Of a stretch of 25,638 nt of DNA, positions 9,101 to 14,961 are shown piece after piece. The DNA is from UBA1783 sp964449115 (lineage in GTDB: Bacteria; Bacillota_I; Bacilli_A; Erysipelotrichales; Erysipelotrichaceae), in NCBI GenBank assembly GCA_964449115.1, contig CAYUXW010000026.1, positions 1 to 25,638 on the forward strand, read 5' to 3'. The position numbers and the translations under genes are program-made. Numbering within the stretch: the stretch's first letter is position 1; each line of letters starts with the position of its first letter. The notes beneath the pieces were generated by a model, which was not told the origin of the DNA, did no database searches, and was given only the letters and a program-made list of their open reading frames with translations.

Positions 9101-10281
9101 TGAGAGAACTCATATCTTTGAGGATAGGCAACCATATTTAAGCCTTTGTTCAAGGTGTTCTCAATAGTCGCTAATAATTCCTTGGTATCAATCAATACAT
9201 CCTTTTTAACGACAACTTTGCCGTTTTCATCTTTTAAATCTTCAGCCAGGTATTTATTTTTACAACGAGCATAAGCACCTAGTTTCAAATTAGTTTTATA
9301 ACGTCCAGCTTTATTTAAATCATACCTTCTAGAATCAAAAAACTTGGCATTCATTAAAGATTTTGCACCTTCAACAGTGTGAATATCGTCTGATCTCTGA
9401 TTTTCATAGATTGCCTTCAATGATTCATCGGTTGTTTTGATTCTACTATCAGCCATCAATGTATTTCTTATTTCTTCATAATTACCAAAAACACCGGCAT
9501 ATAACAACAGGTAAATATTTAAAAATTCCTGTTGTTCAATATCAGATTCATTTTCTTCAAAAACTGGCAAATCAAGTGCTGCCAAGAATTTTTTGATTTC
9601 ATTAGAATCATAAGCATCATCACCTTTTTCCAAATTCAAAGATAAACCAATTGCCTTGAATAAAGCTGTTGATAAAATCTTACGCTTTCTATCAACACTC
9701 ATATTGACAATACGTCCAAGATTAGCTTTCTTAGAATCTGTCATAAATTCCAACCAGGTTCCTCTTGATGGAATCAGTTCACCGGTATAAAGGTCCTTGT
9801 TTGTTCTATCTTCAATAGCTGTCGCAAAATAAGCACCTGGGCTTCTCACGATTTGAGAAACGATAACTCTTTCTGCCCCATTGATAATGAATGTTCCGGT
9901 TGGAGTCAGTTTTGGGAAGTCTCCTAAGAATACTTCTTCAACATCTCTTTGAATTACCTCACCTTGTTCATCGATGATTGTAAGTCTCATAGACGCAATT
10001 AAAGGAGCTGAATACGTCAACTCTCCCGCTTTACATTTATTAATATCATTTTTTGGCTCGCCAAACTTATAGCTTAAAAAATCAAGATTGATATTGCCAT
10101 TAGCATTTTGAATTGGATAAATTTCTTCAAATACTTCACGGATGCCTTCTTCTTCAAACCATCTGTAAGATTCGGTTTGAATTTCTACGAGATTAGGTAG
10201 TTCCAGGGTTCCACTTACTTTAGAATAGTCTCTACGGACTGCTTTACCACGCATGATTTCACGATATGGCTTTTTGCTCAT
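6139..10281 (-). CDS. rpoB: RNA polymerase beta subunit (enlarged; Asn at E. coli position 526)
   Basis: Beta subunit of RNA polymerase. The 1380 aa make it clearly longer than the roughly 1190-aa Bacillus protein. Recognisable blocks are the rifampicin-pocket region [17 protein letters not shown] (ending near residue 667), [35 protein letters not shown] and the near-C-terminal [11 protein letters not shown]. Much of the extra length lies between about residues 388 and 567, before the conserved [10 protein letters not shown], in the region that differs most among bacteria. Two similar stretches there (346-371 and 414-437) suggest an internal duplication. Residue 669 is Asn (codon at 8275-8277), aligning with E. 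coli His526; Asp516 and Ser531 equivalents (659, 674) are conserved. The C-terminus has an acidic tail. A good SD (AAGGAAGGGG) precedes the ATG, and the gene has its own promoter. Confidence 0.99.
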   Translation of the reverse strand: [1380 protein letters not shown]

Positions 10282-10304
10282 TTTTACGTCCCCTTCCTTA
10301 ATAT

Positions 10305-10330
10305 TGGGTAAAAAACACGATTCTTACCCA
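10305..10330 (-). promoter_or_regulatory. hairpin in the rpoB 5' untranslated region
   Basis: A perfect 7-bp inverted repeat (TGGGTAA at 10305-10311, TTACCCA at 10324-10330, 12-nt loop) sits between the predicted start of transcription near 10351 and the rpoB SD. There is no U tract after it, so it is not a simple terminator. It could be an RNA stability element or a control site; the function is unknown. Confidence 0.5.
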
Positions 10331-10357
10331 TTTTAATATACTATTATGCAATTATAT

Positions 10358-10386
10358 ATAATAACAATATACTGTAAAATTGTCAA
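10358..10386 (-). promoter_or_regulatory. rpoBC promoter
   Basis: Minus-strand TTGACA (10386-10381), 17-bp spacer, TATTAT (10363-10358) in a very AT-rich stretch just after the upstream methyltransferase gene. The -35 is a perfect consensus. The predicted leader is about 70 nt and contains a hairpin. Confidence 0.8.
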
Positions 10387-10393
10387 CTTCTTT

Positions 10394-10990
10394 TTAATCG
10401 TTTTTAGATGCTTTAATCACCCAGTATCCGCCTTCCTTATTGATTACTTCTACCGTAAAGTTTATGGATTCTAGATATCTGATGGCACTTTCAGCACCTT
10501 GTTTTCTTTTTATCACCAGATACATAATCCCACCTTCATTTAAGTGGTCATATCCAGCGGAAAATATTTTATAAATCACTTTCTTTCCCGCTCTGATTGG
10601 CGGATTGCAAACTATTACATCAAAACTTTTGGTAATATTTTCAAAACCATCAGAACAGATTACTTCATTTTTTTGATGATACAATGCGCTATTTTTTTTG
10701 GCCAATTCTACAGCGGTCTGATTTACATCAACCATCGTTAATGTAATGTTCGGTTTGTATTCCTTCAATAGAATGCCGATGTAGCCAAGACCACAACCCA
10801 TATCAACAACATGACCCTCAATATTTTCGTCCAGTAAAGTTTCCAATAATACTCTAGAACCAAAATCTAAAGTACTTTTCGAGAAAACTCCATCATCAGA
10901 AATAAAGGTCCTTAAAACGCCCGAAAACCGAAAGTCAATCTTCTTTCGGTTTGATGTTTTGTTTGTCTCATTGGTAAAATAATAGCTCAT
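10394..10990 (-). CDS. ybxB: RsmC-like class I methyltransferase (YbxB type)
   Basis: A 198-aa SAM-dependent methyltransferase of the RsmC/RlmG (MTS) family, which methylates guanine N2 in rRNA. The SAM-binding motif I is VDMGCGLGYIG, and the catalytic N6/N2-methyltransferase tetrapeptide is NPPI (in CNPPIRAGKK). It lacks the extra N-terminal domain of enterobacterial RsmC, as is normal for Gram-positive members. In Bacillus the equivalent gene (ybxB) also lies between rplL and rpoB, which supports orthology. The ATG has GGAGG-like bases upstream. The exact rRNA target in this group is not something I can state from the sequence. Confidence 0.88.
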   Translation of the reverse strand: MSYYFTNETNKTSNRKKIDFRFSGVLRTFISDDGVFSKSTLDFGSRVLLETLLDENIEGHVVDMGCGLGYIGILLKEYKPNITLTMVDVNQTAVELAKKNSALYHQKNEVICSDGFENITKSFDVIVCNPPIRAGKKVIYKIFSAGYDHLNEGGIMYLVIKRKQGAESAIRYLESINFTVEVINKEGGYWVIKASKND

Positions 10991-11015
10991 CCATTATCCT
11001 CCATTTGATAAAACG

Positions 11016-11045
11016 AGGCCGAATTAAATTACAATAACTCGGCCT
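11016..11045 (-). terminator. terminator/attenuator after rplL
   Basis: A 7-bp GC-rich stem (AGGCCGA at 11016-11022, TCGGCCT at 11039-11045) with a 16-nt loop lies between the rplL stop and the methyltransferase start. On the minus strand it is followed by CGTTTTATC. It would reduce read-through from the abundant rplJL message into ybxB and rpoBC. Confidence 0.65.
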
Positions 11046-11068
11046 TGTCATAGATTTGTTGTTTAGAC

Positions 11069-11452
11069 TTATTTGTATTCTACAACAGCGCCTGCTGCTA
11101 AAATAGCTTCCTTAATAGTGTCTGCTTCTTCAATCTTAACGTTTTCTTTGATTACTGATGGTGAATCAGGTGTACATGCGTCAACGATTTTCTTAGCACT
11201 CATTAAGTCAATACCAGTAGCTTCTTTAACAGCCTTGATAACAGCGATCTTAGTTTGGCCTACTTCTTTTAACATAACTGTAACTTCAGTTGGTCCTTTT
11301 GGTTCTTGTGTTTCTTGTTCCTGTACAGGAGCCTGTACTACTGCAGCAGTTACGCCAAATTCTGTTTCGATAGCTTTCACTAAATCGTTTAGTTCTAAAA
11401 TTGTCATCTCTTTAAGAGATGCGATGATTTCTTCATTTGTTAATTTTGCCAT
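11069..11452 (-). CDS. rplL: 50S ribosomal protein L7/L12
   Basis: Stalk protein of the large subunit, present as dimers on L10, which recruits GTPase translation factors. The 127-aa protein starts MAKLTNEEII, has the N-terminal dimerisation helices, an Ala/Gln/Pro hinge (AAVVQAPVQEQETQEPKG) and the conserved C-terminal domain (FGVTA before the hinge, KTKIAV-like GQTKIAVIKAVKEATGIDL, ending LAAGAVVEYK). An in-frame ATG at 11467 exists, but its codons overlap the GGAGG at 11461-11465. That SD is correctly spaced (8 nt) for the ATG at 11452, so 11452 is the start. Confidence 0.98.
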   Translation of the reverse strand: MAKLTNEEIIASLKEMTILELNDLVKAIETEFGVTAAVVQAPVQEQETQEPKGPTEVTVMLKEVGQTKIAVIKAVKEATGIDLMSAKKIVDACTPDSPSVIKENVKIEEADTIKEAILAAGAVVEYK

Positions 11453-11471
11453 TTTTATTTCCTCCATCTAA

Positions 11472-11984
11472 TTATTCGGCAGCAGGTTCAGTTGCTGGAT
11501 TATCTTTGTCAGCTATAGCTTTAACTGTAGCAGCAAATGAACGGATTGGGCTTTGTAAACATCCAAGTAGCATTGAGATCATGCCATCTTTGTTTGGAAG
11601 CTTTGATAATTCTTTCAACTCTTGGGCATTAACAACTTTTTTGTCTACGATACCAGCTTTAATTACTAATTTTTCATGCTTCTTTGCAAATTTGTATAGG
11701 ACTCTTGCTGGAGCAACAGAATCTGATGATAATGTTACAGCGTTAGGACCAGTTAATGATTCTAACAATGAGTCATAACCTAATTTTTCAGAAGCACGTT
11801 GAACCATGGTGTTTTTGTAGACGATGAATTCACAACCTTCTTCACGCAACAGTCTGCGCAATTCAGTTACTTCCTTCACCTTCAAGCCACGGTACTCAAC
11901 AATTACAGTTGAAGCAGCATTATCCATCTTTTCAGCGATTTCATTTACCAACTGCTTCTTTTGTTCTAGTATTTGTTGGTTCAT
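11472..11984 (-). CDS. rplJ: 50S ribosomal protein L10
   Basis: Base of the ribosomal stalk: the N-terminal domain binds 23S rRNA and the C-terminal helix carries the L12 dimers. The 170-aa protein has the typical EQKKQLVNEIAEKM start, VVEYRGL-like VIVEYRGLKVKEVTELR, the YKNTMVQRA segment and LTGPNAVTL. AGGAAG precedes the ATG. It is 19 bases upstream of the rplL start, and the two are transcribed from the L10-leader promoter. By analogy with other bacteria, the L10(L12)4 complex probably represses this mRNA by binding the leader. Confidence 0.98.
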   Translation of the reverse strand: MNQQILEQKKQLVNEIAEKMDNAASTVIVEYRGLKVKEVTELRRLLREEGCEFIVYKNTMVQRASEKLGYDSLLESLTGPNAVTLSSDSVAPARVLYKFAKKHEKLVIKAGIVDKKVVNAQELKELSKLPNKDGMISMLLGCLQSPIRSFAATVKAIADKDNPATEPAAE

Positions 11985-12013
11985 AATGTTCTTCCTTTCT
12001 TTAAGTTTTTGTT

Positions 12014-12137
12014 CAATATACCTTTATAAAATGAAAGCCTATTTTCTCCAAAGACAAAACAGGCCAAAGTTTTCTTATCAACTTTACCTCGGCAACATTC
12101 TTAAACCTCATTGGTCGTTGCTGTCTATGGTATATTG
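12014..12137 (-). promoter_or_regulatory. ribosomal L10 leader (autoregulatory RNA)
   Basis: The 150-base gap between rplA and rplJ has the hallmarks of the Firmicute L10 leader. On the minus strand the order is CCATAGACAG, then GGTTTAAGAATG, then TTGCCGAGGT, the conserved L10-binding core. A perfect 9-bp closing stem joins 12129-12137 and 12014-12022 (CAATATACC with GGTATATTG). A second hairpin sits inside. In this RNA family, excess L10-L12 complex binds the core and lowers rplJL expression. Confidence 0.88.
12037..12064 (-). terminator. hairpin of the L10 leader, possible attenuator
   Basis: A 9-bp stem with one G-U pair (minus GCCTGTTTT and AAAATAGGC; arms 12056-12064 and 12037-12045, 10-nt loop) is followed by TTTCATTTT. 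It lies inside the L10 leader closing stem. The U-rich tail suggests an attenuator, but it may only be a structural helix of the leader. Confidence 0.5.
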
Positions 12138-12151
12138 TTTACAATAAATTT

Positions 12152-12180
12152 TAATTATCTTGATTATACAAGATGGTCAA
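12152..12180 (-). promoter_or_regulatory. possible rplJL promoter
   Basis: Minus-strand TTGACC (12180-12175, inside the last codons of rplA), 17-bp spacer, TAATTA (12157-12152). The predicted transcription start near 12145 falls just before the first base of the L10-leader closing stem, which supports it. The -10 match is only fair. Confidence 0.4.
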
Positions 12181-12850
12181 CCTTGACTGATGGTGACATA
12201 GATGCACAAACAGTAACGTTTTTCATATATGTACCTTTTACAGCTGCAGGTCTAGCTTTTAAGATTACATCATAAATAGTTTTGTAGTTTTCAACTAACT
12301 TATCAGTATCAAACGAAGTTTTCCCCAAGATAACTGCTACATTACCCTCTTTATCAGTACGGTAGGTAACTTTACCTTTCTTGATTTCTTCGATTGCTGC
12401 TGCTACGTTCATTGTTACTGTTCCAGTTTTAGGGTTTGGCATTAAGCCTTTAGGTCCTAAGATTCTTCCTAGTTTTCCTAATTCACCCATCATATCAGGA
12501 GTAGCTACAATAACGTCAAAGTCAAACCAACCTTTTTTGATGTCTTCTAAAATTTCCTTACCACCCACGATATCGGCACCAGCATCTTTTGCTTCCTGCT
12601 CTTTAGGTCCCTGAGTGATAACTAATACTTTTTGTGATTTACCAGTTCCATTTGGTAAAACAATTGCTCCACGTAATTGTTGATCAGCATGACGTGGGTC
12701 AACATTTAATCTGAATACTAATTCGACTGTAGCATCAAATTTAGCATAAGAAACTTTCTTTACTAAATCGATTGCTTCTGCGACTGGATAAGCCTTATCC
12801 TTTTCGATAAGTTTAGCTGCCGCCTGGTAATTTTTACTGCGTCTTGCCAT
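12164..12850 (-). CDS. rplA: 50S ribosomal protein L1
   Basis: L1 forms the mobile stalk at the E site that helps release deacylated tRNA. In many bacteria it also represses its own rplK-rplA mRNA. The 228-aa protein has the typical FDATVELVFRLNVDPRHADQQLRGAIVLPNGTGK segment (residues about 38-70), LGRILGPKGLMPNPKTGTV, and the C-terminal KGTYMKNVTVCASMSPSVKVD, with family-typical length. It begins only three bases after the rplK stop, so translation is probably coupled; the nearest SD-like bases (AAGGA) are inside rplK. Confidence 0.98.
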   Translation of the reverse strand: MARRSKNYQAAAKLIEKDKAYPVAEAIDLVKKVSYAKFDATVELVFRLNVDPRHADQQLRGAIVLPNGTGKSQKVLVITQGPKEQEAKDAGADIVGGKEILEDIKKGWFDFDVIVATPDMMGELGKLGRILGPKGLMPNPKTGTVTMNVAAAIEEIKKGKVTYRTDKEGNVAVILGKTSFDTDKLVENYKTIYDVILKARPAAVKGTYMKNVTVCASMSPSVKVDHLV

Positions 12851-12853
12851 GGC

Positions 12854-13270
12854 TTAGTCCCATCCTTCAATCTTAATGCCCATATTTTTTGCTGTTCCAG
12901 CAACAATTCTCATTGCTGCTTCAACATCATTCGCATTTAAATCTGGCATTTTGTATTCTGCGATTTCTTTTAATTGATCAACTGTGATTTTTCCAGCTTT
13001 AACAGTCTTAGGTGTGCCTGAGGCTTTAGTGATGCCTGCGGCTTTCTTTAACATGTGTGCTGCTGGAGTTGTTTTTAAGACAAAGTCAAATGATTTGTCT
13101 TCATACGCTGTAATAATTACAGGTACTAAGTCCCCGCTTCTGTCTTTAGTAGCATCGTTAAATGCCTGGCAGAATTGAGGCATGTTGATACCAGCACTTG
13201 CTAGCGCTGGACCAGGTCTTGCTCCACCCGCTGGGAATTGAAGCTTACATACTTTTGCAACTCTCTTCAT
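12854..13270 (-). CDS. rplK: 50S ribosomal protein L11 with shortened proline linker
   Basis: L11 binds the GTPase-associated region of 23S rRNA and is part of the site for thiopeptide antibiotics; it is also required for RelA/Rel activation in many bacteria. The 138-aa protein keeps the family pattern (KLQFPAGGA, AGINMPQFCQAFN, SFDFVLKTTPAAHMLKKAAG, KMPDLNANDVEAAMRIVAGTAKNMGI). Between the N-terminal strand and first helix the usual PxPPVGPALGQ-type linker is replaced by PGPALAS (residues 19-25), about four residues shorter. The same short form is, as I recall, found in Mollicutes L11. The start has AAAGGA upstream. The leader holds two hairpins. Confidence 0.98.
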   Translation of the reverse strand: MKRVAKVCKLQFPAGGARPGPALASAGINMPQFCQAFNDATKDRSGDLVPVIITAYEDKSFDFVLKTTPAAHMLKKAAGITKASGTPKTVKAGKITVDQLKEIAEYKMPDLNANDVEAAMRIVAGTAKNMGIKIEGWD

Positions 13271-13301
13271 AAACTTTTTCCTTTCTTTTTATAAATTTAT
13301 G

Positions 13302-13331
13302 TGTGGTACGAAGGGTTGCCCTTCTTCCACA
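13302..13331 (-). promoter_or_regulatory. two-part hairpin in the rplK leader, possible L1/L11 control site
   Basis: A 6-bp GAAGGG/CCCTTC stem with a 3-nt loop (13310-13324) sits on a second stem TGTGG/CCACA (13302-13306, 13327-13331), with an asymmetric internal loop (3 nt versus 2 nt) between them. It is 30 bases before the rplK start, in the leader. L1-binding sites are helices with an asymmetric internal loop, so this is a candidate repressor site; I cannot confirm the specific L1 contacts. Confidence 0.5.
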
Positions 13332-13356
13332 AAAAACACTCCGCAAAAAATGCGAG
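13331..13356 (-). terminator. terminator-like hairpin at the start of the rplK leader
   Basis: On the minus strand CTCGCA pairs with TGCGGAG (one bulged G) around a T-rich loop, then TGTTTTTT follows. It looks like an intrinsic terminator. However, it lies just downstream of the predicted rplK promoter, so either it ends read-through from the upstream DUF1846 gene or it acts as an attenuator for rplKA. An additional 8-bp repeat AACACTCC/GGAGTGTT (13335-13342, 13380-13387) brackets it. Confidence 0.5.
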
Positions 13357-13363
13357 CATAATA

Positions 13364-13392
13364 ATACTACATTAATTGAGGAGTGTTGTCAA
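13364..13392 (-). promoter_or_regulatory. rplKA promoter
   Basis: Minus-strand TTGACA (13392-13387), 17-bp spacer, TAGTAT (13369-13364). It lies between the DUF1846 gene and rplK, giving a leader of about 85 nt with two hairpins. The -35 is a consensus match. Confidence 0.75.
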
Positions 13393-13419
13393 TCTATTTT
13401 TACTTATTTAATCCGTTTT

Positions 13420-14910
13420 TCACTTACCAGGACGATAAAGTTTTTTAGTCTGATATTTTGGCTCACAGGTAACCATCATCCCTAGTTTTCTTAGGGTGTT
13501 GATATCTACAGCTGCCAGAATTACTGTTGAATGAAGCTGACTATCTTTCAGTTTAGGTAAAGCATGTATAGCCTGATAAGCAGCTGGATTCATCTGAGCA
13601 CTGATTGTTAAAGCTATCAGTACCTCATCAACATGTAATCTCGGATTGTTGTTACCTAAATAGTCAACCTTTAAATGTTGAACTGGTTCAATGATGTTGG
13701 GAGAAAGCAGCATCGTATCATCATTGATATTACAGATATGCTTTAAAGCATTCAATATTGCTGCACTTGCTGCCCCCAGCAGTGAAGAGTTTTTTCCAGT
13801 AACAATTACCCCATCTGGTAATTCGATTGCTACTGCTGGTCCATTTGTCTCTTCTGATTTAGCTAAAGCTATGGCTACTGTTTTTCTATCATTTATGTTG
13901 ACGCCGGCTTTATTCATAATGGCTTGCATTTTATTTAAGGCATTTTCTTCAATATAACCATTTCTAAAGTCGACCATCGCTCTATAATACCTTCTAATAA
14001 TCTCATCATTTGCAGCCTTTTTAGCCGCTTCCTCATCACTGATGCAGAAGCCAATCATATTTACTCCCATATCAGTAGGAGAATTGTAGACATCTTCATT
14101 GGTAATCTGTTTTAAAATTCTTGACAGAACAGGAAATACTTCGACATCTCGATTATAGTTGGTAGCCATAATTCCATATTTTTCTAAATGATAAGGGTCA
14201 ATCATATTTACATCATCCAGATCAATAGTTGCTGCTTCATAGGCTAAATGGACAGGATGAGATAAAGGTAAATTAAAAATTGGAAAAGTTTCAAATTTAG
14301 CATAGCCAGCCATAATACCGCGAACACGCTCATAATAAAGTTGGCTTAAACAGACAGCCATTTTTCCAGAACCAGGACCTGGACCGGTAACTACTACCAG
14401 CGGTTTTTCGGTCTGGATATATTCATTTTTACCATATCCTTCTTCTGAAACAATTAAATCCACATCATTTGGATAACCTTCAATAAAGTAATGCAGATAA
14501 ACCTTTATATCCATTCTCTCTAAGAGTCTTTTGAAGTTGTTTACAACAGGTATTGAAACATACTGATTTATGACTACTGATCCGACCATAAAACCAATGG
14601 CTCTGAAAGCATCAATCATTCTGAGCACTTCCTGGTCGTAGGTGATATTTAAATCACCTCTTTTTTTGTTTCTTTCAATGTCATGAGCATTAATTACGAT
14701 GATTATTTCAATCTTATCCTTTAAAGCCGACAACATCTGAATCTTTAAATCCTTTGGAAAACCAGGCAAGACCCTTGAAGCATGTCCATCATCAAATAGC
14801 TTTCCTCCAAATTCTAAATACAATTTGTTGTCAAAACGATTTACTCGTTCCATTATTTTTGCTGATTGCATTTTGATGTATTTCTCACTGTCAAAAGCTA
14901 TCTTAGTCAT
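13420..14910 (-). CDS. DUF1846 (UPF0371) family protein
   Basis: A 496-aa protein of the DUF1846 family, found widely in Firmicutes; its biochemical role is not established to my knowledge. The N-terminal stretch MTKIAFDSEKYIKMQSAKIMER and YLEFGGKLFDDGHASRVLPGF is typical of the family, as is GPGPGSGKMAVCLSQLYY, a P-loop-like glycine segment. An earlier in-frame ATG at 14946 is rejected: GGAGGTGA at 14923-14916 is correctly placed for the ATG at 14910, and the upstream ATG lies within promoter-like bases. No signal peptide or membrane segment is visible, so it is probably cytosolic. The gene lies between nusG and rplK, which are adjacent in Bacillus. Confidence 0.92.
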   Translation of the reverse strand: MTKIAFDSEKYIKMQSAKIMERVNRFDNKLYLEFGGKLFDDGHASRVLPGFPKDLKIQMLSALKDKIEIIIVINAHDIERNKKRGDLNITYDQEVLRMIDAFRAIGFMVGSVVINQYVSIPVVNNFKRLLERMDIKVYLHYFIEGYPNDVDLIVSEEGYGKNEYIQTEKPLVVVTGPGPGSGKMAVCLSQLYYERVRGIMAGYAKFETFPIFNLPLSHPVHLAYEAATIDLDDVNMIDPYHLEKYGIMATNYNRDVEVFPVLSRILKQITNEDVYNSPTDMGVNMIGFCISDEEAAKKAANDEIIRRYYRAMVDFRNGYIEENALNKMQAIMNKAGVNINDRKTVAIALAKSEETNGPAVAIELPDGVIVTGKNSSLLGAASAAILNALKHICNINDDTMLLSPNIIEPVQHLKVDYLGNNNPRLHVDEVLIALTISAQMNPAAYQAIHALPKLKDSQLHSTVILAAVDINTLRKLGMMVTCEPKYQTKKLYRPGK

Positions 14911-14936
14911 AAATTTCACCTCCAAACAACATATTG

Positions 14937-14945
14937 ATTTTAACA
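14937..14945 (-). promoter_or_regulatory. TG-extended -10 before the DUF1846 gene
   Basis: Minus-strand TGTTAAAAT, a TG-extended -10 with no clear -35, lies in the 51-base gap after the HAD gene. The surrounding TTTTTATGTTAAAAT is identical to the sequence before rlmA. Confidence 0.45.
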
Positions 14946-14961
14946 TAAAAATTTATCTTTT

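Noticed and set aside
11453..11467. Upstream in-frame ATG of rplL (MEEIK extension)
   Set aside because: Its codons overlap the GGAGG that serves the ATG at 11452; L7/L12 proteins normally start at MA-.
11073..11471. 132-codon open frame on the plus strand opposite rplL
   Set aside because: It mirrors rplL exactly, lacks an SD, and has no recognisable motif; it is a by-product of rplL coding.
13303..13485. 60-codon plus-strand open frame across the rplK leader
   Set aside because: Overlaps the rplKA promoter, leader hairpins and the end of the DUF1846 gene; no SD or motif.
14911..14946. Upstream in-frame ATG of the DUF1846 gene
   Set aside because: The better SD is correctly spaced for 14910, and the upstream ATG overlaps the extended -10.
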